A stretch of 12,587 nucleotides of DNA from DATKDU01 sp035512595 (GCA_035512595.1 DATKDU010000365.1:1-12587), one strand, 5' to 3'; shown: positions 1 through 7,328, numbered from the stretch's first letter. Program-made: numbers and translations. The notes: generated by a model not told the origin, from the letters alone.

Positions 1-117
1 TTGATTGCTGTATTTCCAGGTGAAGGTGCCATTTGGATTGGCCTTTTCCTCGGCCACGGCAGCGCCCGCCAGAGCCAGCACCGTCAGTGCCATCGCTGCT
101 GTCATAGGTCGTTGCAT
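1..117 (-). CDS. Small secreted protein, N-terminal fragment (runs off left edge)
   Basis: The 39 visible codons start at an ATG (115-117, minus) with a GAGGAG Shine-Dalgarno at 127-132, nine bases upstream. The first 22 residues form a Sec signal peptide: basic MQR, a hydrophobic stretch MALTVLALAGAA, then AVA before EEKANPNG, so cleavage after AVA is likely. The mature part starts NPNGTFTWKYSNQ. This resembles the GTWKW/GTFTW opening of small extracytoplasmic beta-rich planctomycete proteins of unknown function; that comparison is from memory. The rest lies outside the window, so no function is proposed. The gene lies downstream of the Tat-exported protein gene on the same strand, across 203 bases with an inverted repeat, and is probably a separate transcription unit. 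The reading frame is well supported by signal peptide and ribosome binding site together. Confidence 0.7.
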   Translation of the reverse strand, partial: MQRPMTAAMALTVLALAGAAVAEEKANPNGTFTWKYSNQ

Positions 118-320
118 CACCGTTGTCTCCTCGGAAATGAAAGAGTTTCTCACGGCTAGCGGCGTTTGGACGCAGATCGAACAGATTCGCACAGATCGCA
201 GAATCTAACGGGCCAGATTCTACGGCCTCAATCTGTGCCGATCTGCGGAGTCTGTGTCCAATTCACCGTGTCCAACCGGTCGCATCCGGGACACGGCCCA
301 GTTTTCAAGGGTACTTTCCG
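118..320. repeat. Intergenic gap with imperfect inverted repeat of CAGAT-type units (about 168-260)
   Basis: Between the two minus-strand genes, the left arm (168-198) is rich in CAGATCG, CAGATTCG and CACAGATCG. The right arm (228-260) carries the reverse-complement series AATCTGTGCC, GATCTGCGGA, GTCTGTGTCC, with a period of about ten bases. Reading the right arm backwards matches the left arm at roughly 24 of 31 positions, with both ends at GGAC. The arms could pair as a long imperfect hairpin around 199-227. There is no U-tract, so a classical intrinsic terminator is not supported. No convincing coding frame is present here. Confidence 0.5.
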
Positions 321-1727
321 CTACCTGGCCACCCGGAACGGATGCAAGCCATACGCATCGATGAACTGCGTCAGGCTCGGCGACGGGCCGCGGGATTCCT
401 CAGCGGTCACCAGTGCATTGCGGAAGCGGCCGAGTTGCATGTAGAGCTGGTACTCCTTGGGAATCGGCACCCCCAGATTGCCAAAGTCGGTCCGGCCGGC
501 CAAGAATTTTTCCAGCGCCGGCGACTCGGGAATGTCGTGGACCCACTTGCCGTCGCCGATTTGCATCTCGGCAAGCTGGCCGAGGATTTTTCGCTGCTCG
601 TCGCTGACCAGCTCGATTCGCCCCATCATCGTGCGAACCAGCTCCGGTCGCGGCGTAATCGACAGGGGCAGATAGAAGTCGGTCCAACTCCGCGGCACGA
701 GATAAAAGACCCGCAGGCCGGGGCTGGTGAAATAGGCTCGCTGCCAGGTGGAGAGGAGTGCCGTCGCTTCGTCGCCAAACAGGCCGTCGGCGACGAGTGC
801 CGCGTGCATCGCCTGGCGGAGGCGCTCCTTGTTGTCGGCGCGGTAATCGTCCTTCTCGAAGCGATAGGTCGCCTCGCGGAGGACCGGATCGCCGTCGCGC
901 GTGGCCGTGAATCCGTCGAGGATGCGGAAGGCGGAAGTACCATCGGACTTCACGTGAGCCAGCCACAGCGTGGCGAACGTCGCCTTCGGCTCGCCGACGA
1001 GGGCCGGCGACATCTGCGAGTGGATGGCGATCTTCCCCGCCTGGCGGTTGAGCGTGATCCGCAGCGGCGCCTTCTGGCAGCCGACGCCGCGGTAGAAGAG
1101 GTAGCGTTCGCTCTCCCCTTCCTGATTGGTGATGCCGGCGGCCGATTCGACCTTGCGCGGAGCGAGCCAGACGTGCTCGTCGGTCTGGGGGCCGGCCACG
1201 TCGCCGCCGACCTTCAGGTCGGACCAGGTGAGGCTGCCGACGGTCTGCGGCGTCAGCTTGCCGAAGTCGAAGCTGCCGTCCTTGAGTCCTTCGGCGTGCG
1301 GCGTGGCGCTCGGATAGAACTCCGTCAGCCAGCCCCCGTGAAAATCGACTCGTACATCCACGGTCATCGGCTCCAGCAGCCCCTTCGGCGGATAGAAGTA
1401 GATCACCGGCGTCTCCAGCCGCATCGTGACGAAGGGATGATGCTGAGGGGCCGCCTTCTGGCGGTATTGCCAGTGGCGGCTGGAGAGGAGCGGCTTGGAG
1501 AGCAGGAACGGATTGAGGTTGTGGACAAAGCCGGGGACCGGCTCGTCGTCGATGTTGATCCCGTGGAGTTCCTTGCCTTCTTCGTCTTGCAGGGTCGTGA
1601 ACGTTCCCCATTCGTGGGCCAGGAACTGGTCGCTGCGGCGGCCGGCATAGGCGGGCAAGGCGGCGGCCAGGCCGGCGGCTCCGGCGGCAGCGACGAACAG
1701 GCGGCGGGAAGTGCGAGGAAGACGCAT
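321..1727 (-). CDS. Tat-exported protein of unknown function (HEWGTF family)
   Basis: 468 residues. The start at 1727 is chosen because AGGAG (1736-1740) lies eight bases upstream and the frame opens with a twin-arginine signal: SRRLFV at residues 7-12, an Ala-rich hydrophobic segment to about 27, and an AYA cleavage site. An upstream extension of the frame would bury the signal and run into the REP-like palindrome. The mature protein opens with AHEWGTFTTLQ (37-47). Later conserved-looking blocks are LETPVIYFYPP (104-114), RYLFYRGVG (208-216) and VFYLVPRSWTDFYLPL (340-355). I recognise the HEWGTF opening from unnamed exported proteins of Planctomycetes and relatives, but know no biochemical role. 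Tat export implies folding, possibly cofactor loading, before transport. The gene is divergent from the LysR-type regulator across 177 bases, so that regulator might control it; this is inference only. A long antisense frame over the gene is a codon-bias shadow. Confidence 0.85.
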   Translation of the reverse strand: MRLPRTSRRLFVAAAGAAGLAAALPAYAGRRSDQFLAHEWGTFTTLQDEEGKELHGINIDDEPVPGFVHNLNPFLLSKPLLSSRHWQYRQKAAPQHHPFVTMRLETPVIYFYPPKGLLEPMTVDVRVDFHGGWLTEFYPSATPHAEGLKDGSFDFGKLTPQTVGSLTWSDLKVGGDVAGPQTDEHVWLAPRKVESAAGITNQEGESERYLFYRGVGCQKAPLRITLNRQAGKIAIHSQMSPALVGEPKATFATLWLAHVKSDGTSAFRILDGFTATRDGDPVLREATYRFEKDDYRADNKERLRQAMHAALVADGLFGDEATALLSTWQRAYFTSPGLRVFYLVPRSWTDFYLPLSITPRPELVRTMMGRIELVSDEQRKILGQLAEMQIGDGKWVHDIPESPALEKFLAGRTDFGNLGVPIPKEYQLYMQLGRFRNALVTAEESRGPSPSLTQFIDAYGLHPFRVAR

Positions 1728-1838
1728 GGGAAAATCTCCTGAGGGTTGCGGTTGAGCGGAGCCACGTAGTCTATTTGTACGCCGGCGCATAAACCGGCAG
1801 AAATTGTTAATCGATTGGGCTATCATGGAAATCGTTGT

Positions 1839-1895
1839 GTAGGACGGCCCTTGCGGGCCGTCCCAATCCTGGACGGCCCGCAAGGGCCGTCCTAC
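1839..1895. repeat. REPIN-like perfect inverted repeat (two head-to-head hairpin units) in the LysR leader
   Basis: The arms 1839-1863 and 1871-1895 are perfect 25-base reverse complements around a 7-base spacer (CAATCCT). Each arm is itself a hairpin: GGACGGCCC, loop TTGC, GGGCCGTCC, a 9-bp stem with a 4-base loop. The element can therefore fold either as one 25-bp stem or as two small hairpins. This is the architecture of REP doublets (REPINs/BIMEs). The right arm ends exactly where the GAGGA ribosome binding site of the LysR gene begins (1896-1900). Confidence 0.85.
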
Positions 1896-1904
1896 GAGGA
1901 ACGC

Positions 1905-2837
1905 ATGCCTCTCCCTTCCCTTTCCACCGACCAGGTCCAGGCCTTCGTCGAACTGGCCCGCTGCGGCAGCATCCGCACCGCCGCCGAGGGGCTGTTCATC
2001 ACCGAGCAGGGGCTTCGCAGCCGGCTGATTGCCTTGGAGGAGCAGCTCGGCGTCCAGCTCTACCGCAAGAGCCGCGGCATTCGCCGGCTGGCGCCGCTGA
2101 CGCCGCAGGGGCAGCAGTTCCTGCCGCACGCCCAGGCGTTTCTTGAGCGGGCCGCCGAACTAGGGGAGCTGTTTGCCGGAAACGCGGGGGCCAGCCGCGA
2201 AATCGACGTCGTCGCCAGCCAGTACCTGATCGCCTACGTGCTCATCGACGTCGTGCGGCGGTTCCACGCGGCCAATCCGACGATCCACGTGCGATTGAGC
2301 GCCCGCACGGAACACGAGCTCGAAGAGGCGCTGCGGGCCAGCGTCGAATTCTCCTTCGGCGTCGCCGCGCCGTACGAATCGTCGCCGGACCTCGAATACC
2401 GCCACCTGTTTGCCATGCCGTGGAGCCTGATCGCGCCGCCGGGGCACAAGCTGCTCAAGAAGCGGCGGCTGAAGCTGGCCGACCTGGCCAGCGAGCCGCT
2501 GATCTTCTACGAGCGGGGCTCGACCGGCCGGCAGCACGTCGTGGAAGCCTTCGCCCAGCAGGGGATTTCGCCGCACGTGGAGATCGAGGCGACCAACACC
2601 GACCTGATCGTCCGCATGGTCGAAGCGGGGCTCGGGCTGGGCATTGTCCCGCTCCATCCTTCCGGCCAGGTCACCAAGGGGCGCAAAGTCGGCAGCGCCT
2701 CGCTCGGCAATCAGGTCCGCCCGATCTACAGCGGCGTCCTGCTCCGCCGCGGCGAGCACCTGGCCGCCCCGGCACGGGCGTTTCTTGACTTTCTCTTCGC
2801 TCGGCAAGCGGAAAGTCCGCGACAACGACAGAATTGA
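1905..2837 (+). CDS. LysR-family transcriptional regulator
   Basis: 310 residues, the usual LysR length. The N-terminal winged helix-turn-helix covers residues 7-66: QVQAFVELARCGSIRTAAEGL, then FITEQGLRSRLIALEEQLGVQLYRK, the classic helix-turn-helix and wing. A linker helix follows to about 90, then a periplasmic-binding-protein-like effector domain (about 98-300) with the typical MVEAGLGLGIVP near its end. The start at 1905 has GAGGA at 1896-1900, only four bases away. The frame stays open further upstream, but that would translate the palindrome and displace the DNA-binding domain. Such regulators often act on a divergent gene and on themselves, so candidates are the Tat-exported protein (divergent) and the deacetylase-like enzyme, which follows after 39 bases and is probably co-transcribed. 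I saw no convincing T-N11-A operator; an AATCGATT palindrome at 1809-1816 is the only symmetric site near the promoter region. The ligand cannot be predicted. Confidence 0.93.
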   Translation: MPLPSLSTDQVQAFVELARCGSIRTAAEGLFITEQGLRSRLIALEEQLGVQLYRKSRGIRRLAPLTPQGQQFLPHAQAFLERAAELGELFAGNAGASREIDVVASQYLIAYVLIDVVRRFHAANPTIHVRLSARTEHELEEALRASVEFSFGVAAPYESSPDLEYRHLFAMPWSLIAPPGHKLLKKRRLKLADLASEPLIFYERGSTGRQHVVEAFAQQGISPHVEIEATNTDLIVRMVEAGLGLGIVPLHPSGQVTKGRKVGSASLGNQVRPIYSGVLLRRGEHLAAPARAFLDFLFARQAESPRQRQN

Positions 2838-2876
2838 CTACCACACGGTTCTGCTCGCGTTGGCGAGGTATCCCTG

Positions 2877-3836
2877 ATGCGGATCGTCTACCACCCGGCT
2901 TACAACTACGGCGTCTGTGGGACGCAGTGGCTGCACCCGTTCGACCAGCGGAAGTTCGCCCGAGTGTGGCGAATGCTCCAGCGCACGTGCGGCAGTCGTC
3001 TGGGCGAGGCGCTGGTGCGGCCGGAGCGGCCGGTAACCGCGGAGGAATTGCTGGCGGTTCATTCGGCGGCACATCTGGCGTCGCTGAAGCGGCCGGCGGT
3101 CGTGGCCGCGGCACTGGAGATCCCCGTGCTGGCGTACTTTCCGCCGTGGCTGATCGACCGGCTAGTACTGCGGCCGATGCGCTGGCAGACGATGGGGACC
3201 ATCGTCGCCGCCCGCGAAGCTCTCGTCTGCGGACTGGCGGTCAACCTCGGCGGCGGCTTTCATCACGCACACCGGGAACTGGCGCATGGATTCTCCGTCT
3301 ACAACGACATCGCGGTGATGATCGCCGCGCTTCGACGCAGCGGTGAACTGGATGATCGTGACCGCGTAGCCTACATCGACTTGGATGCCCATCACGGTGA
3401 CGGCGTGGCCTCGGTCTTCGCAGACGATCCGCGATTGTTCTTGCTGGACATGTACAATGCCGTGATCTTTCCAGGGGACGGGCAAACGGGCGATCGCGTA
3501 GATTGCCGAGTTCGGCTCCACAGCGGCATCACGGGTCGCGAGTATGTCGATCTGTTGCGACAGAAGCTGCCGGGCTTTCTCGACTCGGTTTCGCGGGACG
3601 GGCGGCTCAAGCTGGCCGTTTACAACGCTGGAACTGACGTCTACGAGCGCGATCCGATCGGCAACTTGCGGCTCACGGGCGACGACATCCTCGATCGCGA
3701 CCTGTTCGTCCTCGGCGAACTCGAATCACGCGGCATCCCCGCCGTGATGCTCTTGTCCGGCGGCTACACGCGGGAGAGTTATCGATTGGTGGCCAGGACC
3801 ATCGAACGACTGCTGCTTGACGCACCGTTCATCTAG
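2877..3836 (+). CDS. Class IV (HDAC11-like) histone deacetylase-family hydrolase
   Basis: 319 residues with a complete arginase/deacetylase fold. The catalytic His pair is in GGGFHHAH (H129, H130). The zinc ligands are D170 and H172 in YIDLDAHHGDG, plus D254 in YNAGTD. The transition-state Tyr is Y297 in SGGYTRES. The opening HPFDQRKF (20-27), the DMYNAVIFPGD block (191-201) and YNAGTDVYERDPIGNLRLT (249-267) follow human HDAC11 much more closely than class I or II enzymes or bacterial acetylpolyamine amidohydrolases. It should be a cytoplasmic Zn-dependent amidohydrolase removing acyl groups from lysine or small amines. HDAC11 itself prefers long fatty acyl chains; whether that holds here is unknown. 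The start at 2877 has GAGG at 2865-2868. It lies 39 bases after the LysR stop and is likely in the same transcript. Its TAG stop shares the CTAG tetramer (3833-3836) with the opposing gene's stop. Confidence 0.93.
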   Translation: MRIVYHPAYNYGVCGTQWLHPFDQRKFARVWRMLQRTCGSRLGEALVRPERPVTAEELLAVHSAAHLASLKRPAVVAAALEIPVLAYFPPWLIDRLVLRPMRWQTMGTIVAAREALVCGLAVNLGGGFHHAHRELAHGFSVYNDIAVMIAALRRSGELDDRDRVAYIDLDAHHGDGVASVFADDPRLFLLDMYNAVIFPGDGQTGDRVDCRVRLHSGITGREYVDLLRQKLPGFLDSVSRDGRLKLAVYNAGTDVYERDPIGNLRLTGDDILDRDLFVLGELESRGIPAVMLLSGGYTRESYRLVARTIERLLLDAPFI

Positions 3837-6805
3837 TCCGCTGGCCGTTCCCCCTTTGCGTTTGCGCCCTGGGACTCCGCTTGATCCAGAAATTCGACGG
3901 CGTACGCCTGCGATGTCAGCGTCTGCACGATCCAGCCGTAGTGATTGCTCCGCAATAACCCAATATGGTCATCGCGTGTCCACGGCAGCTTTCCGCGCAG
4001 CGGCACAAGGGGCTTGTCCCACGACGGTGCTGTATACCACTGGTCGTGAATCAGGTGGACGCGGTTCGCTTCCAGGCCGATCGACCATGTAATGTGATTC
4101 CCTTTCAACGGATGCTCCGCGAGGAGCTTGGGGTGAAAGTCGGAAAAGCCCGTCCGCCAGATGGAGCGCCCCTTCGGGGAGCCGATGCTGGCGTACAGTG
4201 CTCCTTCGTAAGCGAACGGCCGGCCAAAGGCGAATGCCGTGAATTCGGCGGCGAGCACCTCGACTTGATTCGTTTCGGGGTTGACGAGCAGGGGATGCAA
4301 GTGCGCCCCTCCCCTGGCGCTGCGCCCGACCAGCACTCGCTGTTCGACATTTTCCGCACCGTCCATCTTTCCGCTAAGGGTTGCCAGATACTGTGGTTGA
4401 AAGGCCAGTTTCGAGCTCTTCCATTGCTGATCGTCACCGGACACCGCTTGCTCGACGCATTCGTGAATCACCTTGACGCTCGGCCCCTTGTCGGGATCGA
4501 ACGTGGCGATTGCCAGCCAGGTCTGGCCAAACGTGCCGACCAGCAGCGATTTGCCGGGGGACAGCGGCGCAGCGGCGATCATTGGTTGAAAGTTAAGGGG
4601 AACGGGTCCCTCGGGGAGGCCGTGCTCCTTGGTGACCTCCGCCACTTTGCCAGATTGTGGATCGACAATCAGCAACCGCGGAAGCTTCAGCGGAAAGGAA
4701 GCGGGAACCCAGGCATACTTCCCGTCGTAGCAGGCCAGCGGTGTGGCATTGAAATTGCGAAAGTCGAGTCCATAATCTCCCTGCCAGAGGAGCTTGGCTT
4801 CCCCTTTTTTCTTCATCAGCAGAAGTTGCCCGGAAGCGCCAAACAAATCCACATCTGTGCCGCACGGCAGACATAAGTCGCACCGCGTTCCCACGTTCAT
4901 CTTCTGCCATGGCAACACAAGTTGTTTGAAGGCAATGTGAGGATCGGAGTCGGACGGAGGTTCAGCGGGCTGCGTTGCCTGATGCGCCGCCTGCGGTTGG
5001 CGGACCGCAGCAGGTGCCACGGCCTGCGGCTGCCGACCTTTCTGGCGCTGCGCAACGAGTCCCCGCGCATTGCTCACGGCCGCGGCAACGCCAGGATGGT
5101 CAATGGACTCGACTTGCTTCAAAAATCGTTCGTCGTCGTCGGGCGACCAGCCGGTCGTGATCGACAGCGCGCTGACGACGTATTGTCGAATTCGGGTTTC
5201 CGCGCCCGGATAAGCCTTGAACTCGGCAATTGCTCGCAGTGCTACCGCCTGACGGTCGGCAACCGGAAGATCTCGAATCAATTGACCATCAAGGCCGTCG
5301 CCGTTATGAGCATGAATCGGCGCCAACCGCATGATGAGTCTGGCCTGCGCCTGCTGCAATGGCCGAACCAGCGATTTAAGCACATCGGAGGATGTCGGAC
5401 GAGGAATCGGCATCGCGTGACCGTATTGAATCACGGGAAGCTTTGGCACGTTTCTGCCCATCTGCTCTGGCGGCGGCGGCTGTTTCAAACTGTCGGCGAC
5501 AACATTGGCGTGGTCCAGCCCGCGGCGAGCGAGATTGATGGCGCGCACCAGCGACTGCTCGTATTCCCGTTCGATCTCCTCTGCGGCCCTGGCTCCTTCG
5601 ATGCGGATGGACACCGTCGGTGCGGCCGGCGGCGGCGTTGGCAGCGGCAATTCTTCCGCCTTCCGCCACACCTGCCAGGCCACTCGCCCCAGCATCAACG
5701 CGGTTTCGCTCCGCAGTTGCTGGTCGCCGTCGATCAACAACAGGCTCGCCTCGGCCAGCGCAATCTGCGTAAGATCATCACCGGCCTTTTGGCCCTCGCG
5801 CCGGATGGCATCCAGCAGTTGAAGCTCTCCGGCCGGGTTGTCGAGTGCCGGGGGAAAATCGGCCGTATTCGCCATTTCCCCCGCCCTTTTGCGCAGGTCA
5901 GCCAGCGCTGCCTCGCGCGGCAGCGGCGACAGCGACTGCCGGTGTACGGTCGAAGCATCCACATGCCGCGCCAGCAAAATCGTTAGCTTGCGCTCGGACT
6001 CGGACGGTTCCCAGCGATATTCCCCCACCAGAAACCAGGGCCGCCGCCGCCGGATCGGCTCCACGGCTCCCGCCAGCTTTCGAGTCGCGGCAATTGCGTG
6101 CACGTACTCGAGTTCGATCAGAAATACTCCCCGATGCTTGAGGATTGCCTGCTCGGTTTCCTGGGCGAGCATTTGGCGCAGTTCCACGTCCTCGCTTCCC
6201 AGGTTGCCGGAGTGAAACGGGGCCAAGCCCCACAATCGGCTCACAGTCTCATCCAATTTTTTCAGAGGCGCCAGGGCAGCGTCTGCCAGGGCGCTGGCGT
6301 CCTGCGCTGTGTTGCCCGACAGCGGCACCCGCTTGGAGCCAAGCCGCAAACCTAGTTTCGGCTCGCAGACGACAAGTTCTGCCAGCGACGAACTGGCGCT
6401 TGTGCGCGTTCGGAAAATGATCATCGCCTCCGGAAGCGGCGGCGGGCTGGCCCCGTCGTCTTCGGGGGGTGGGATATCGATTGCCGTAGAAAGTTCGACA
6501 TCCCGCAGCAAGCGATAGCTGGCAAAGCGCGGCCACGAGGTGATGACGTCCCTGTCTCGCAGATTCGCTTCCACGAGCATCCCGAGGGCCGAGCGGTCGA
6601 GGTTGAGAAAGACCACCAGAGGGCGCTTGACCCGCTGACCTCCCGGAGCCGATTTCGTAGCGGGCTGAGTCTCCTGCAGCGGCGTTGTGCGGGGCTCCTG
6701 TGCCGGAACAGGCCCCCAGCCAACTAGCGCTACGATAACGACTGCGAAAAGCAATGGCGCAAGTGCGCACAGGGTGCGTTGGAAGGAGCAAGCGGAAGGT
6801 GTCAT
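3833..6805 (-). CDS. Large secreted protein of unknown function with a C-terminal beta-rich, propeller-like region
   Basis: 990 residues from the ATG at 6805, chosen because it places a signal peptide at the N-terminus: basic/polar to residue 11, hydrophobic LCALAPLLFAVVIVALVGW to about 30, then VPAQEP. A GTG 138 bases upstream would bury it. Regions: a Gln/Pro/Thr linker to 60. An alpha/beta segment at 61-265 (VVFLNLDRSALGMLVEANL; HRGVFLIELEYV; PWFLVGEYRW) faintly recalls TolB/CsgG-like domains; this is weak inference. A helical part spans 290-440 with a Pro-rich loop (386-396), then a helical segment 470-585 and an Ala/Gln/Pro linker 588-620. The beta-rich C-terminus (625-970) has propeller-style strands such as RLLIVDPQSGKV and SLLVGTFGQTWLAIATFD. 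A CDLCLPC motif (642-648) is notable in an exported protein. No enzyme signature was recognised. The stop overlaps that of the convergent deacetylase-like gene. A good promoter candidate lies at 6860-6888. Confidence 0.85.
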   Translation of the reverse strand: MTPSACSFQRTLCALAPLLFAVVIVALVGWGPVPAQEPRTTPLQETQPATKSAPGGQRVKRPLVVFLNLDRSALGMLVEANLRDRDVITSWPRFASYRLLRDVELSTAIDIPPPEDDGASPPPLPEAMIIFRTRTSASSSLAELVVCEPKLGLRLGSKRVPLSGNTAQDASALADAALAPLKKLDETVSRLWGLAPFHSGNLGSEDVELRQMLAQETEQAILKHRGVFLIELEYVHAIAATRKLAGAVEPIRRRRPWFLVGEYRWEPSESERKLTILLARHVDASTVHRQSLSPLPREAALADLRKRAGEMANTADFPPALDNPAGELQLLDAIRREGQKAGDDLTQIALAEASLLLIDGDQQLRSETALMLGRVAWQVWRKAEELPLPTPPPAAPTVSIRIEGARAAEEIEREYEQSLVRAINLARRGLDHANVVADSLKQPPPPEQMGRNVPKLPVIQYGHAMPIPRPTSSDVLKSLVRPLQQAQARLIMRLAPIHAHNGDGLDGQLIRDLPVADRQAVALRAIAEFKAYPGAETRIRQYVVSALSITTGWSPDDDERFLKQVESIDHPGVAAAVSNARGLVAQRQKGRQPQAVAPAAVRQPQAAHQATQPAEPPSDSDPHIAFKQLVLPWQKMNVGTRCDLCLPCGTDVDLFGASGQLLLMKKKGEAKLLWQGDYGLDFRNFNATPLACYDGKYAWVPASFPLKLPRLLIVDPQSGKVAEVTKEHGLPEGPVPLNFQPMIAAAPLSPGKSLLVGTFGQTWLAIATFDPDKGPSVKVIHECVEQAVSGDDQQWKSSKLAFQPQYLATLSGKMDGAENVEQRVLVGRSARGGAHLHPLLVNPETNQVEVLAAEFTAFAFGRPFAYEGALYASIGSPKGRSIWRTGFSDFHPKLLAEHPLKGNHITWSIGLEANRVHLIHDQWYTAPSWDKPLVPLRGKLPWTRDDHIGLLRSNHYGWIVQTLTSQAYAVEFLDQAESQGANAKGERPAD

Positions 6806-6859
6806 GATTCGGCCCCACGAATGCGGACTTGGAACCGCGGCGGAATTGCCGCTGCGTGC

Positions 6860-6888
6860 ATTATGCAGCCGCTGGTGGGCTGCGCCAA
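6860..6888 (-). promoter_or_regulatory. Candidate sigma70-type promoter for the 990-residue secreted protein
   Basis: On the minus strand TTGGCG (6888-6883) and CATAAT (6865-6860) are separated by exactly 17 bases, close to the TTGACA/TATAAT consensus. A start site near 6853 would give a leader of about 50 bases before the ATG at 6805. The spacer holds a 6-bp inverted repeat, GCAGCC at 6865-6870 and GGCTGC at 6878-6883, positioned where a repressor could occlude RNA polymerase. Assigned by eye. Confidence 0.45.
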
Positions 6889-6944
6889 CGCATTTCGATC
6901 GATCGGCGGGCGCCAACAGGTGGTTTGCCGACCTGGAGGACACT

Positions 6945-7328
6945 TCATCCCTGGTAGCGTCGCGCCGTTTTTAGCGGAACCGCCGGCAGTCGTTTGAGCG
7001 ATTGCGACACGGGGTCAACCATGAGTCCCGTGTTTTCCAGGGCGACGACGCCCAAGAGCGGCTCGACTCCTTCTGGCCCGAAGATGATCTGGGCCACCGT
7101 TTCATTTCCCAGAAACGATACGCGGGCAAAGCCGTATTCCAGCTCGATCGGATTGCCGTCCGCCAGCTCGTAGACTTTCTTCCCTTCCGGCTCGATTCCG
7201 GCGGCAAGGAGCTTGTCCCGCGGAGCCAGGCAATCGACCGCGCCGGTATCGACCAGAAATTGCGCTTCAAACGGCTCGGCATCTTTGGACAGATTGGTAA
7301 CCGATGCGGTGACGTAAGTGACGCCCAT
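6945..7328 (-). CDS. Clan AA retropepsin-like aspartic protease domain protein
   Basis: 127 residues from the ATG at 7328. The start is chosen because family members begin MGxxxV with a short strand before the active site, and AGGG (7336-7339) lies seven bases upstream; an ATG at 7370 in the same frame would add 14 residues. The single-lobed retropepsin fold is indicated by FLVDTGAVDCLAP (residues 24-36, catalytic Asp27 in DTGA). YELADG (53-58) marks the flap region, and LLGVVALENTGLMVDP (91-106) contains the second hydrophobic psi-loop. The C-terminal LKRLPAV is characteristic of this small bacterial family. As in retroviral proteases, activity would need a dimer, giving one Asp per subunit. 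No signal peptide is visible, so it is probably cytoplasmic. It follows the DUF1501 gene by 58 bases on the same strand and may share its transcript. The substrate is unknown, and family members are largely uncharacterised. Confidence 0.85.
   Translation of the reverse strand: MGVTYVTASVTNLSKDAEPFEAQFLVDTGAVDCLAPRDKLLAAGIEPEGKKVYELADGNPIELEYGFARVSFLGNETVAQIIFGPEGVEPLLGVVALENTGLMVDPVSQSLKRLPAVPLKTARRYQG

Noticed and set aside
342..1742. 466-codon plus-strand frame opposite the Tat-exported protein
   Set aside because: Antisense shadow produced by GC-rich third positions. It lacks a ribosome binding site and any recognisable domain, whereas the minus-strand frame has a signal peptide and Shine-Dalgarno.
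1815..1904. N-terminal extension of the LysR gene to an upstream ATG
   Set aside because: It would translate the double palindrome (VGRPLRAVPILDGPQGPSY) and displace the DNA-binding domain from the N-terminus; the ATG at 1905 has GAGGA.
3965..5986. Two long plus-strand frames opposite the 990-residue gene
   Set aside because: Both are antisense shadows. The minus frame is continuous with a signal peptide and promoter, and these frames have neither.
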